Source of the DNA: Ferrimicrobium sp.
GTDB lineage: Bacteria; Actinomycetota; Acidimicrobiia; Acidimicrobiales; Acidimicrobiaceae
Direction: 5' to 3'
Assembly: GCF_027364955.1 (NCBI RefSeq)
Contig: NZ_DAHXOI010000001.1
Coordinates: 332,995-396,994 of the forward strand
Length of the DNA stretch: 64,000 nucleotides
Positions 33,878-42,801 of the stretch are shown one piece after another (positions within the stretch are counted from its first letter, which is position 1; the number at the start of each line of letters is the position of its first letter). The translations under genes were made by a program, and so were the position numbers. The notes under the pieces were generated by a model. That model saw only the letters and a program-made list of their open reading frames with translations. It was not told the DNA's origin and searched no databases.

Positions 33878-34267
33878 CTAGAGCGTCTCAATGGCGCGCT
33901 TATACGCTGCGAGGACTCGCTGATTAATACAGTACGAGGTCCTTGGCCCCTCAATCTCTCCTTGGATAAGGTTGGCCTCGCGCAGAATGCGCAGGTGCTC
34001 AGAGATGGTCGACTGCGCGAGGGGTAGCTCAGCGACGAGTTCTCCGGTCACACAGGTCTGGCGTTCCGTCAGGAGACGAAAGATTCTGATTCGGGTCGGA
34101 TTCCCCAGGGCTTTGGTGATGTGGGCTAGTTCATCGTCATTGAGTGGGTCAACCTCATCCATCACTGGCTCGGGTATGGCGCACGCAACGCCATTGGTGG
34201 TGGGGGAGGTCTCGGTTGAGTTCGCTGGGTACATAGACGCTGATTCTAGTTCCGCCCTCCTCGCCAT
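33878..34267 (-). CDS. ArsR-family helix-turn-helix regulator
   Basis: This 129-residue winged-helix repressor has ALGNPTRIRIFRLLTERQTCVTGELVAELPLAQSTISEHLRILREANLIQGEIEGPRTSYCIN (outlined), the ArsR HTH and wing. The classical alpha-3 ELCVCDL metal site is replaced by TCVTGEL with one Cys; other cysteines are in the N-terminal tail and the wing. The inducer therefore need not be arsenite by the standard site. The gene is 7 nt downstream of the flavoprotein gene on the same strand, so they are probably co-transcribed. Confidence 0.9.
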   Translation of the reverse strand: MARRAELESASMYPANSTETSPTTNGVACAIPEPVMDEVDPLNDDELAHITKALGNPTRIRIFRLLTERQTCVTGELVAELPLAQSTISEHLRILREANLIQGEIEGPRTSYCINQRVLAAYKRAIETL

Positions 34268-34274
34268 CGCTGTA

Positions 34275-35660
34275 TTAGCTCCCTGTCACTGCCTGTTGGA
34301 GCCACTGAGCGGCGGTGACTTGGAGGGCATCCCATGGCGTGCCAAGCGGCGGCGTGTAGGCGAGATCGAGATGCAGGAGATCTTCAACGCGTGCAGGTTG
34401 GGCCAGCACGGCGGCTGCAGTGTCGATGCGTTTGTGGGCACCGGACGAGATTGGGCCGAGCATAGCGACTCCGAGGAGACGGTGGGTGGAGGCGTCGGCA
34501 CTCAAACGGATGGTGAGTGTCTCAGCGCCGGGATAGTAGCGTTTATGGTCATCTGTTTGCGTGGTGATCGACAGCGGTGTGAAGCCAGCGCTCACCGCCT
34601 CGTCATCGGTCAGGCCTGTCCGAGCGATCACCTGGTCGAAGACCTTTACGACTTGGGTCCCGACTACCCCTTGAAACTCCTCTGCTTCGTGCCCCACTGC
34701 GGCTGCACCTGCGACCCTGCCTTGTTTGTGGGCGGTGGTTCCAAGCGGAAGGTAGGTTTCACCGAGCAGCTGATGGTGGGTGATCACGCAGTCGCCAGCT
34801 GCGTAGACGTCGGCGACTCCGGTCTCCATGCGTCGGTTGACCCAGACGGCACCACCAGGACCGATTTTGGCTCCAGCCGTGCGCGCGAGTGCAACGGCTG
34901 GTCGTACACCCGCTACGACGATCGCGATGTCGCCGCCCACCTGAGCGGCTCCTGATGATGGAGACGAGGTCGACAGTGCGACGCGATCCTCATCCGCAGC
35001 GATGGCGGTCACCACCGTGTTGGTCGCGAGTCGGACACCGTGGCTGGTCAGCACCATCTCAAGCTGACGAGCAAGGTCCGGGCTCACGGTGGGCAGTACA
35101 TGATCTTTGGCCTCATATTGGTTGACCGTGATGCCACGAGTGGTGAGCGCCTCGGCCAACTCAAGGCCGATGTACCCGGCACCGATGACCAGCGCTTGCC
35201 GCACCTGACCTTTGTCGAGCGCCTTCATGATCGCTCGGGCATCGGTCATCGTATGAACGAGGAAGACACGATCTCCCTCAAGTGCTTCGACCAGCCCCTC
35301 GATCGGTGGTTTGATCGCCTGTGCGCCGGTGGCGATGATCAAACGATCCCAGTTGAGTGTTACCGAACGTCCATCCTGTTGCTGACAGTGCAGTTCGTGT
35401 TGCGCAGGATCAACCTCGAGGGCGTGGGTGTTGGTTCGTAAGTCGATCCCTTGATCCAGGAGTTCACGGTAGGAACGATGGGCGAGGTTTGACCAGTCCT
35501 GCACCTCGCCTGATAGATAATACGGGATGCCGCAGACGGAGAAGTTCGGGTACCCATCGTCGAGCACTACCGTCACCTCGCAGCTCGGCTCTAACTCACG
35601 AGCACGTAGCGCCGCAGCGATGCCGGCGTCACTACCTCCAACGATCACGAGTCGCAACAC
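34275..35660 (-). CDS. CoA-disulfide-reductase-like FAD-dependent pyridine nucleotide oxidoreductase
   Basis: This 461-residue flavoprotein has two dinucleotide-binding motifs, LVIVGGSDAGIAAAL at the N-terminus and LVIGAGYIGLELAEAL near residue 155. ATG(A) box-like IIATGAQ and the FAD-binding VYAAGDC are present. The single redox cysteine lies in FSVCGIPYYLS (about residue 43), characteristic of CoA-disulfide reductase / NADH oxidase / Nsr-like enzymes. It may reduce CoA disulfide, polysulfide or oxygen. The start is GTG 35660 behind GGGAGGAGG. It precedes the ArsR gene by 7 nt, so redox or metalloid control is likely. Confidence 0.85.
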   Translation of the reverse strand: MLRLVIVGGSDAGIAAALRARELEPSCEVTVVLDDGYPNFSVCGIPYYLSGEVQDWSNLAHRSYRELLDQGIDLRTNTHALEVDPAQHELHCQQQDGRSVTLNWDRLIIATGAQAIKPPIEGLVEALEGDRVFLVHTMTDARAIMKALDKGQVRQALVIGAGYIGLELAEALTTRGITVNQYEAKDHVLPTVSPDLARQLEMVLTSHGVRLATNTVVTAIAADEDRVALSTSSPSSGAAQVGGDIAIVVAGVRPAVALARTAGAKIGPGGAVWVNRRMETGVADVYAAGDCVITHHQLLGETYLPLGTTAHKQGRVAGAAAVGHEAEEFQGVVGTQVVKVFDQVIARTGLTDDEAVSAGFTPLSITTQTDDHKRYYPGAETLTIRLSADASTHRLLGVAMLGPISSGAHKRIDTAAAVLAQPARVEDLLHLDLAYTPPLGTPWDALQVTAAQWLQQAVTGS

Positions 35661-35729
35661 TTCCTCCTCCCAACTCACACAGAGACGTTCGTGACGCTAC
35701 CTCGCAAGTCTGGTGAGGAGCAGAACGGT

Positions 35730-35747
35730 TATCGTCGATACACGATA
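35730..35747. promoter_or_regulatory. Dyad TATCGT-N6-ACGATA in the divergent flavoprotein/amidohydrolase promoter region
   Basis: Perfect 6-bp arms lie at 35730-35735 and 35742-35747, within the 208-nt divergent gap. The position suits control of the flavoprotein-arsR operon, possibly by that ArsR protein. No experimental motif is available to me for comparison. Confidence 0.3.
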
Positions 35748-35868
35748 GATAGTAGCACGTCGCGTGGGATGCCTCAGGCAGTTTTGCAGGCGAATTGTTC
35801 CGAGGGCTGATTCTTGCTTGATGGCGGTCGGTAGGCTGTTCGCAGGCGTGGCTGAAAGGGCAAAACAG

Positions 35869-37056
35869 ATGGCGACAACAATTGATGTAAAGGGACTGTT
35901 GGCGGAGGCGAAGGCGATGGATCCCAAGGTCATCGAGGTGCGTCGCGCGATCCACGCCCATCCTGAGCTTGGACTAGATCTCCCGATCACGCAGTCGCTC
36001 ATACTCGGCGAACTAGCGCGCATGGGGGTTTCGGCGACCCCAGGGAAAGCGATCTCTTCGGTGGTGGGGCGCATCGATGGCGCGCTAGAGGGTCCTACGA
36101 CCCTCTTGAGAGCAGATATGGATGCACTGGCTCTCGTTGAGGAGACTGGCCTGCCCTTCGCCTCGACGATCCCAGGTTTGATGCATGCCTGCGGTCATGA
36201 TGCGCATGTGGCGATGCTCCTCGGCGCAGCGCAACTGTTAATGGATCATCGTGATGCGTTACATGGTTCCGTCATCTTGGCCTTTCAGCCTGGAGAGGAA
36301 GGTGCAGGGGGTGCACGGCGGATGATCGAGGAGGGACTGGTTGATCCTGCTCCGGATCGAAGCTATGCCCAACACGTGATCACTAACCTCCCAAGTGGGC
36401 TCATCGCTACCCGAGGGGGGCCGATGATGGCCTCCGCTGATGAATTCCTCATCACGATCACTGGCCGAGGGGGACATGCCTCTGCTCCTCACGAGGCGCT
36501 TGACCCGATTCCGGTCGCTGCCGAGCTGGTCGTGGCACTCCAGGTCGCGCTCACAAGACGGGTCAACGTTTTTGATCCAGCGGTGTTGACGGTAGGGCAG
36601 ATCGCTGCGGGGACCACCTTCAACATCATCCCAGAGCTGGCAACCATTCGTGGCACCTTTCGGACGCTCTCGGAAGAGACACGCCGTGTGGTTGAAGCTT
36701 TGGTGGCCCGAGTAGCCCACGGAATCGCAGATGCCCATGAGGTTGACGTCGCGGTCAGCTTCCCGATGGAGAGCTATCCAGTGACCATCAATGACGTTGC
36801 CGGAGCAGAGCGTGCCCTTGAACTCGCACGATTGCTGGTGGGAACTTCGGATGTCCTTGCGATGGAGACCCCGGTGATGGGGGCCGAGGACTTCTCTTAC
36901 CTCTTGCAGGTCTCGCCAGGAGCGATGATCTTCCTTGGTGTTGCTCCCCCCGGAAGCGCACAGCCCGCCCCGAACCATTCGAACAGGATGCTCGTTGACG
37001 AAGCCGCTCTTCATCGAGGAGTGGCGCTGCACGCACTGCTGGCGCTCGCCGAGTGA
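35869..37056 (+). CDS. M20-family amidohydrolase (N-acyl-amino-acid / hippurate hydrolase type)
   Basis: This 395-residue zinc amidohydrolase of the M20D group carries IHAHPELGLD, the LRADMDALALVEETGLPFAS metal region, GLMHACGHDAHVAML, FQPGEEGAGGARRMIEEG, and the dimerisation segment with GGHASAPHEALDP. Substrates of the group include hippurate, N-acetyl amino acids and IAA-amino acids. Hydrolysis of hippurate would yield benzoate for the box pathway, but that is speculation from distance only. The start ATG 35869 has GAAAGGG 9 nt before it; an earlier in-frame ATG at 35764 gives non-family residues. Confidence 0.9.
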   Translation: MATTIDVKGLLAEAKAMDPKVIEVRRAIHAHPELGLDLPITQSLILGELARMGVSATPGKAISSVVGRIDGALEGPTTLLRADMDALALVEETGLPFASTIPGLMHACGHDAHVAMLLGAAQLLMDHRDALHGSVILAFQPGEEGAGGARRMIEEGLVDPAPDRSYAQHVITNLPSGLIATRGGPMMASADEFLITITGRGGHASAPHEALDPIPVAAELVVALQVALTRRVNVFDPAVLTVGQIAAGTTFNIIPELATIRGTFRTLSEETRRVVEALVARVAHGIADAHEVDVAVSFPMESYPVTINDVAGAERALELARLLVGTSDVLAMETPVMGAEDFSYLLQVSPGAMIFLGVAPPGSAQPAPNHSNRMLVDEAALHRGVALHALLALAE

Positions 37057-37314
37057 GGTGAGCGCGCTGACAGCTGCTGAGAACAGGAGCTGCATGGATC
37101 GCGTCAAGGTCTCTGGTTCGCTTCGTTTGGTCATGGATCGCGCTTGCTGCAAGGATTCTCCAATGCGCTCGATCGGGGCCGGTTTGCTCATCGGAGGAGA
37201 ACCGTGACGCCACTCCGACTGAGCGTTGCTACCGGGGTGATGGCGCCGGATGAGCCATCGGCAATCCGGAGCCGATGACGGCCGAAGGCTGATACGGACG
37301 TATCATTGTGGACT

Positions 37315-38151
37315 CTAGGCCTTCTTGCCAGCAGGGCCAGCGGCGACGATCTCTCGAATGATCTCGGGTTCAGGACCGAAGGCACCGAAGGCCTCGAGAA
37401 TCCAGGTCACTCCGACCTGTGCGAGGAGTGTCGCGTCACGCACGGGATCAGCGGCGCGGGACATCGCATAGCGGATGACAAGATCATACCTTGAGTCCGT
37501 TTGAGAAAGGTGATCATTGATGGCGACGAGGTCGCTCTGGCCGGGGATGGGGGGAGGTTCTGGCCCAGCAAAGATCGGGAAGAAGCCTTGGTACCGTTTC
37601 GCTCTCTGTAGCGGGGGTTGATTCGGCCAGCGACCTGCAACCCATATGGGAACTGGGTGTTGGAGCGGGCGTGGCAAGAAGGGGGGTGAGTGTACCTGAT
37701 ACTCGTTACCAACAAAGTCCACCGGTTCTCCAGAGGCGAAGAGCCCGAGGAGTTCAAGGGCTTCATCGAGCTGGGTCGCACGCCCACGCGGATCGATGCG
37801 CTCCCCAAATGCGCTGAACTCGTGCCATCCATCATCGCCGAGCCCTACGCCGACAATGAGTCGACCTGATGAAAGGTGGTCGAGTGTTGCTATCTGACGA
37901 GCAAGCACCCATGGTCGTCGGCGTGCCAGTGGTGTGACCATGGCTCCGATGCGCAGCCGCTCCGTTGCGCTGGCGATCGCTGCCATCGTGATCCAGGCGT
38001 CCGCTACCCCAAAACCTGGTTCGCTGAGCATGTGATCCCAGAGGAAGATGCCATCCCAACCAGCTCGCTCTGCACTGGTAGCCAGTTCGACGACCACGCG
38101 AGGGTCGGCAAACTCGTGAAATGGCGGTAGAAAGATTCCGAATTGCACCAT
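37315..38151 (-). CDS. LLM class flavin-dependent oxidoreductase
   Basis: This 278-residue luciferase-like TIM-barrel protein, probably F420- or FMN-dependent, begins QFGIFLPPFHEFADP. It continues with AERAGWDGIFLWDHM, RLRIGAMVTPLARRRPWVLARQIATLDHLSSGR (outlined) and GVGLGDD. These enzymes oxidise diverse small organics, and F420 forms abound in Actinobacteria. The cofactor cannot be settled by eye. AAAGGAAC precedes ATG 38151. It is 164 nt downstream of cbiX on the same strand but is not obviously a cobalamin gene. Confidence 0.88.
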   Translation of the reverse strand: MVQFGIFLPPFHEFADPRVVVELATSAERAGWDGIFLWDHMLSEPGFGVADAWITMAAIASATERLRIGAMVTPLARRRPWVLARQIATLDHLSSGRLIVGVGLGDDGWHEFSAFGERIDPRGRATQLDEALELLGLFASGEPVDFVGNEYQVHSPPFLPRPLQHPVPIWVAGRWPNQPPLQRAKRYQGFFPIFAGPEPPPIPGQSDLVAINDHLSQTDSRYDLVIRYAMSRAADPVRDATLLAQVGVTWILEAFGAFGPEPEIIREIVAAGPAGKKA

Positions 38152-38315
38152 GTTCCTTTCTTGACAGGCAGTGACTTTTACGACGGGACGAGTGTCTCTC
38201 GTTGCATGCCGTCCTTATGGACTATCGTAGGGTGGCGAGGTGGCGCTTCCCGTTGGGGTCCACATGCGGCGCAACAGTGGTTGGTAGTCATGCCCAATGG
38301 GAGAGTTCCTCGTAC

Positions 38316-39119
38316 TTAGGGTAGCGCTGTTGCGCTCGTGATGGAGAGCGGTGATCGATAGAGACAGGTATCACAGTTGGTGCGAACGTCTCCTCCGATC
38401 GCCTCTTGGACTCGTAGCCATAGCGCATCGATGACGAGCGGATGGGGACCAAGTTCTTCGCTGATGGCAACCGTCATGTGGTGGGTCGTTGCCCAGTCCA
38501 GCGCCTGGCTCGCGATGCGGTCCAGGAGAACGCCATGAAAGAGAAAATAGGGCGCAACGACGACGGATTGGGCACCGAGTAGGGCCAAGGTCTCGAGTCC
38601 TGTGGTGACATCAGGCGGAGTCAAAGAGACAAAGGCGGTGTGTGTTTTCGGGTATCCTCGACTCTCGCTCACGAGTCGGGTGATTGCGTGGAGTTCGGCG
38701 TTGGCGCTCGGGTCGCTAGCGCCACGCCCAACGACAAGAATGGCCTCTGTAGCCTCATCAACCCCATCGATACATTGATTGAGACGGGTGATCAGCTCGG
38801 CTGTTGTGCCAAGATCTGAGGCCAAGTGGACCACGAGTTGGGGCCACTGGCGGCGGGCATAGTTGGTGAGTTCGGCGGCATCGTCTTTTAAGTGACCCGC
38901 TGGCAGGAGCACAACGGGTGCGATGATGAGCTCATCGATCCCCTTGGCGGCGATCTCGTCGACGGCTTCGAACATCGTAGGTTGGGCGAGCTCGATGAAT
39001 CCCCCTGTCACCGGCCCGTCAAAGCGTTGCGCAGCCAGCGCGACAAGTTCGTGGAACTGTGCTTGCCCTTTCGCTGATTTGGTGCCATGTCCCATCAACA
39101 TCAGTCCTCTAGTGGTCAA
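38316..39119 (-). CDS. cbiX: Sirohydrochlorin cobaltochelatase CbiX
   Basis: CbiX inserts cobalt into sirohydrochlorin in the early-cobalt cobalamin route. The 267-residue protein has two chelatase halves: LMLMGHGTKS with active-site His at the start, and APYFLFHGVLLDRIA (about residue 185) in the second. SDPSANAELHAITRLV is typical. A C-terminal NCDTCLYR gives two cysteines, reminiscent of the Fe-S region of long CbiX forms. The start is taken as TTG 39119, with AAGGAG 9 nt upstream and overlapping the cobH stop by 11 nt; ATG 39101 is possible but would remove most of the first strand. Confidence 0.88.
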   Translation of the reverse strand: MTTRGLMLMGHGTKSAKGQAQFHELVALAAQRFDGPVTGGFIELAQPTMFEAVDEIAAKGIDELIIAPVVLLPAGHLKDDAAELTNYARRQWPQLVVHLASDLGTTAELITRLNQCIDGVDEATEAILVVGRGASDPSANAELHAITRLVSESRGYPKTHTAFVSLTPPDVTTGLETLALLGAQSVVVAPYFLFHGVLLDRIASQALDWATTHHMTVAISEELGPHPLVIDALWLRVQEAIGGDVRTNCDTCLYRSPLSITSATALP

Positions 39120-39708
39120 GTCGGTACTCTCCTTGCGATAGTAGGGCCAGTGCATTGAGGGTTGCGGCCGCCATCGGCGACCCTCCACGGCGCGAGGTAT
39201 TGGTGAGGTGGGTGATCCCGGAACGGATGAGATCCTGCTTGGATTCGACCGCATCGACGAATCCGACCGGCATGCCGATGACGACGAGTGGCACGGTCTC
39301 GCTGGCGTGTTCGAGGACCGCTCTCAGCGCCGTGGGCGCGGAGCCAACAGCGACGATCGGCGTCTGTTCGGTCATCGCAGCCAAAAGTGCCGCCATCCCA
39401 CTGTGCGATCGAGTCTCATTGGTGCTCCTTAGTTGTTGAGCGGCCTGGATCGCGATCGAGGGGTTGAGCTTGGCAACCCCAGCCGCTAACATGGCGACGT
39501 CGACGACGATTGGGACGTGGTGGTTGAGCCCCCAGATCGCTCGCTCGATCGCCTCATCGTTGATGACGAGTTCGTGGATGATCTCGGTATCGCCGGTCGC
39601 ATGAATGATACGGGCAGCGATCTCAGCACCTTGGCGACTGAGATGGGAGAAGTCGACTTCACGTTGGATTCTGGTGAAGCTCTCCAGTTCGATACTCGAG
39701 ACGGTCAT
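39109..39708 (-). CDS. cobH: Precorrin-8X methylmutase (CobH/CbiC)
   Basis: CobH moves the C11 methyl to C12, making hydrogenobyrinic (or cobyrinic) acid. The 199 residues show family motifs: ARIIHATGD, DVAMLAAGV, VAVGSAPTALRAVLE and VIGMPVGFVDAVESKQDL, with NTSRRGGSPMAAATLNAL near the end. The catalytic His is in RIIHATGD. ATG 39708 overlaps the ferredoxin stop (ATGA), so a longer in-frame start inside the ferredoxin gene is rejected. Present in both aerobic and anaerobic routes, it here sits with CbiD, CbiG and CbiX of the early-cobalt route. Confidence 0.95.
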   Translation of the reverse strand: MTVSSIELESFTRIQREVDFSHLSRQGAEIAARIIHATGDTEIIHELVINDEAIERAIWGLNHHVPIVVDVAMLAAGVAKLNPSIAIQAAQQLRSTNETRSHSGMAALLAAMTEQTPIVAVGSAPTALRAVLEHASETVPLVVIGMPVGFVDAVESKQDLIRSGITHLTNTSRRGGSPMAAATLNALALLSQGEYRLDH

Positions 39709-39908
39709 CGAATGCCAGCCTCTGACTCGGTGTCGAGTTGGGCGTGCCAGTCGATGGCTCCGACCGGGCAAATCTCTACACACTCGCGGTGCGCTTCACA
39801 TCGTAGAGCAGACCAACGTGGGTGTTTTGGGTGCGGTTTAAGCGCGTGCGTTGGGCAGGTGACGATACAGGCCCCGCAGCCGGTGCAGGCGTCGGTAATC
39901 GTAATCAT
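39705..39908 (-). CDS. Small ferredoxin within cobalamin operon
   Basis: This 67-residue iron-sulfur protein has a canonical first motif CTGCGACIVTCPTHAL and an irregular second motif CEAHRECVEICPVGAID, with spacing C-x5-C-x3-C-P and only three cysteines. It could bind one [4Fe-4S] and one [3Fe-4S] or altered cluster. It overlaps both neighbours by 4 nt (ATGA), so it is an integral member of the cob operon. It may deliver electrons to a corrin reductase or a cobalt reduction step. Confidence 0.88.
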   Translation of the reverse strand: MITITDACTGCGACIVTCPTHALKPHPKHPRWSALRCEAHRECVEICPVGAIDWHAQLDTESEAGIR

Positions 39909-41599
39909 GGAGCACCTTGGTGGCCAGGTGTGGGCCCATAGCCACGCGGGGTATAGAGGTAACCATGGTTGGTGGCGGTGGTGGTGGCGCCGATGATGAC
40001 GATCGTCTCCATGTCAATCGTCTCAAGGTCGATCTCAGCGAGGTTGGTGACCGTGATCGTCGCGCCTGAACGTTCAACGCGGGTGGCCACGAGCACCGGC
40101 GTACTCTGCTGGCGGTACTGGGCGATGATCGCCAGCGCCTTCTCCAGCTGCCATGTGCGTTGCTTGGACCGTGGGTTATAGAACGCAATGACGAAGTCAG
40201 CCTTTGCAGCTGCCTCGATACGAGTTTCGATGGCACTCCATGGGGTCAGAAGGTCGGAGAGTGAGATCATCGCGTGGTCGTGGCCAACGATTGCACCGGC
40301 CGTTGATGAGGCGGCGTAGGCGGCGGTGACACCTGGGATGATGCGCAGAGTCAGGTCCTCGGCGAGACGTTCGATGACGAGTTGTGCCATGGCGTAGACA
40401 GCCGGGTCGCCGGAGGTGACGAGGGCGACATGATTGCCGCGCGATGCGAGGGCAATCGCTTCGCCGACTCGCTCGACCTCGTGACCGATCGGGTAGGGTC
40501 GGAGTATCTGTGCGCGCTCGACGATGGGCTCGATCAGCTCAAGATAGCGGCTGAAACCCACGAGGAACTGGGCAGACCGCAGCGCGCCTAGGGCGCGCGG
40601 TGTTAACAGATCCAAGGATCCTGGTCCGAGTCCAACGACCGAGAGTGATCCACGCAGCCTTTGTCGGCGTGCAACGGCGACCGTGACCCGGTCGGCCTTG
40701 ACCTTTTCCACCACAAGGGAGGCACCATCGCCGCTAGCGAGAAGCGCCGCTGCTTCGGCCACCGAGTGGGTTCCGACGGATTGGTAGACGACAAATGAGG
40801 GATGCACTGTTTCAACGGCATCGAGTTCCTCTGCCGAGAAACCGATAAGCTCCCGATGGAGCCCGATGAACGCGGGGTGGTTCAGTCGTCGATCGATAGT
40901 CGCCACGCGATCGATGGCACAAGGGTCAAGACCAGCGTTCTGGAGCGTTGTGGCGATGAGTTCGTTGATCTCGGTTGCGGTTGCATCACTGGAACATCCT
41001 ACGCCCACGGTGAGGGTCGGCACGGTAGCTCGAAGATCACCTAGCCGCTCGTCCCTCGTGCGGTCGCTGATGATGACCTTTAATGGATTGTTGCCTTCAT
41101 GAGCGAGTGCCAAAATGGCATCGGGCAAGAACAAATCGGTTGGGTTCACGAGGACGAGGCCATCGCCATGGTTGACCCTCGCCTGTAGTCTGGCTGGTAC
41201 GTGACCGAAGTGCACCCGTGGTGTCTGATCAAGCGCGACCGTATCGTAGATCGAGGATGCGGTGGTAATGACGGCTGTTGCCCCGAGATGATGGGCGACC
41301 AGGCGCGCCAGCTGTTCGCCACCGTGATGAGCTCCCGCGAGAACGGTTGCAAAACGCATCCCCTCGTCGATGGCGACGACGGCCGGATCAGTGTCCTTTG
41401 ATGCAAGCGTTGCTGCGAGGGCTCGCACGACGATGGGGTAGGCGGCAACGACAACGACTTGGTTATGATCGCGCAGGGCAGCGGTGAGGTCTGCGAACGT
41501 CGCGAAGCCATGCTCACGAAATCCAAGCTTGTCCGCGAGTCCTGTTGGGGGTGCACCTAACGCTATGATCATGCCCTCGGTACGTTCGGAGGGAGCCAT
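39905..41599 (-). CDS. Fused CbiG (cobalt-precorrin-5A hydrolase) and CobJ/CbiH (precorrin-3B C17-methyltransferase)
   Basis: This 564-residue fusion joins two cobalamin enzymes. Residues about 1-320 resemble CbiG, which hydrolyses the delta-lactone with loss of acetaldehyde: AIDEGMRFATVLAGAHHGGEQLAR, then VGVGCSSDATATEINELI in the C-terminal CbiG part. Residues about 325-564 are a tetrapyrrole methylase: LSVVGLGPGSLDLLTPRAL, LVTSGDPAVYAMAQLV, AYAASSTAGAIVGHDHAMISLSD (outlined) and FYNPRSKQR. The ATG 41599 overlaps the cobL stop (TAATG). CbiG indicates the early-cobalt (anaerobic-type) pathway. Confidence 0.92.
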   Translation of the reverse strand: MAPSERTEGMIIALGAPPTGLADKLGFREHGFATFADLTAALRDHNQVVVVAAYPIVVRALAATLASKDTDPAVVAIDEGMRFATVLAGAHHGGEQLARLVAHHLGATAVITTASSIYDTVALDQTPRVHFGHVPARLQARVNHGDGLVLVNPTDLFLPDAILALAHEGNNPLKVIISDRTRDERLGDLRATVPTLTVGVGCSSDATATEINELIATTLQNAGLDPCAIDRVATIDRRLNHPAFIGLHRELIGFSAEELDAVETVHPSFVVYQSVGTHSVAEAAALLASGDGASLVVEKVKADRVTVAVARRQRLRGSLSVVGLGPGSLDLLTPRALGALRSAQFLVGFSRYLELIEPIVERAQILRPYPIGHEVERVGEAIALASRGNHVALVTSGDPAVYAMAQLVIERLAEDLTLRIIPGVTAAYAASSTAGAIVGHDHAMISLSDLLTPWSAIETRIEAAAKADFVIAFYNPRSKQRTWQLEKALAIIAQYRQQSTPVLVATRVERSGATITVTNLAEIDLETIDMETIVIIGATTTATNHGYLYTPRGYGPTPGHQGAP

Positions 41600-42801
41600 T
41601 ATCGCCACGCGAGGTAGATCGGGGTCTGGGGCAGCAACCGCGTGCCATCTGGACCGAGCGTCTTGCCGTGAGCCACCTGGATCAGTGACACGTTGCCGAG
41701 CAGGCGTTCGGCCGATCCTGCGCGATGCAGGTCGGCATAGGTTGCGACCACTGGTGCCGTGGGTCCGAGGAGACCAAGTGTATGCCGCAAGGCACCAAGG
41801 CCACCCCCGCCGACAAGTGCGGCGTCAAAGTTCCTTGAGATCGTCTCCACTGGCTGCTCAGACACTGTGGTCCGATAGCCTAGTGTCTTCGCATTGGCTC
41901 TTGCCATGACGGCGCGGTCATGTTTGGGCTCGAGCTGGGTGAGTTCGATGTCAGGGCGCAGCCGCAACAGTGTCAACCCTAAGGCACCGCTACCGGCACC
42001 GACTTCGATGACGTGTGCTCCGATGGGTAACCGGTCTGGGTTCAGGCGGGCGACAGCGGCGAGACGAACCTCAAGTTTGGTGAAGTTCGTGCCATCGGTT
42101 GCGAGCTGGTCCTCACGAAAGATGCTTGCCTCACCCGTAGTGTAGTCCATGAGCATCTCCATCGTGGGTTCGCCAATCTCGATGAACGCGACCGCCGGTG
42201 AAGCCGAACGCCAGTGCAGGGCCTCAGCTGGTGTCAGTTTGGTGATCGTCTCACCATCGGTCGCTAGGTCAGTGGCGATGGTGAGCGATACGGTCCCTGG
42301 ATGGTCGCCGAGCCGTTCAATGAGCGGGTCAAGGAAGGTGTTGGGTGGGATGAGGAGCGCGATCGCTGCGTTCGGTCGGCTTGCGAGGAGAATTCCGGCT
42401 CGTTGCAGAGCCTCGTGGTGGTCTCTTCCCACGAGAGAAACCACACTGAGATCGTCCCAAGGGCGTCCAAGTCGAGCGGCGAGAGTCGCCACTGCACTGG
42501 GCCCTGGAAGGACGCGGAGTGGCTGCTCCGGTAGGGCTCGTCGGAGCGTCTTTGTGAGGCCAAAGAAGTTGGGATCGCCGCTGGCGATGACGGTACAGGC
42601 ATCGGCGTGGTCGGCGATGGCGTGGATCGTGGTGCTCAGCGGGGACGCAAAGTCCACGATCGTCGACAATGGGCAGAGAGTTTGGAGCAGCTCGTGGAGT
42701 TCAGACCGAGCGAAGATCGTACGCGACGCCTGGAGGGCACGGAGCTGATCGCCCGAGAGTGAATCGATGCGGTTTCCTAACCAGCCGATGAGAGTGATCA
42801 C
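41599..42801 (-). CDS. cobL: Precorrin-6Y C5,15-methyltransferase (decarboxylating), CbiE-CbiT fusion
   Basis: CobL methylates C5 and C15 and decarboxylates the C12 acetate. The 400 residues comprise a CbiE-type tetrapyrrole methylase (about 1-205, with ASGDPNFFGLTKTL and VLPGPSAVATLAARLGRPWDDL) and a CbiT-type SAM methyltransferase (about 215-400, with VIEVGAGSGALGLTLLRLRP). The CbiE N-terminus ITLIGWLGNR departs from the usual GxGxxG loop but is otherwise normal. GTG 42801 overlaps the CbiD stop (GTGA). Confidence 0.93.
   Translation of the reverse strand: MITLIGWLGNRIDSLSGDQLRALQASRTIFARSELHELLQTLCPLSTIVDFASPLSTTIHAIADHADACTVIASGDPNFFGLTKTLRRALPEQPLRVLPGPSAVATLAARLGRPWDDLSVVSLVGRDHHEALQRAGILLASRPNAAIALLIPPNTFLDPLIERLGDHPGTVSLTIATDLATDGETITKLTPAEALHWRSASPAVAFIEIGEPTMEMLMDYTTGEASIFREDQLATDGTNFTKLEVRLAAVARLNPDRLPIGAHVIEVGAGSGALGLTLLRLRPDIELTQLEPKHDRAVMARANAKTLGYRTTVSEQPVETISRNFDAALVGGGGLGALRHTLGLLGPTAPVVATYADLHRAGSAERLLGNVSLIQVAHGKTLGPDGTRLLPQTPIYLAWR

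Noticed and set aside
33972..34955. 327-codon plus-strand frame opposite the arsR and flavoprotein genes
   Set aside because: It is a shadow of two confident minus-strand genes with no ribosome binding site or family pattern.
36259..37191. 310-codon minus-strand frame opposite the M20 amidohydrolase
   Set aside because: It lies antisense to a conserved enzyme and has no protein-like signature.
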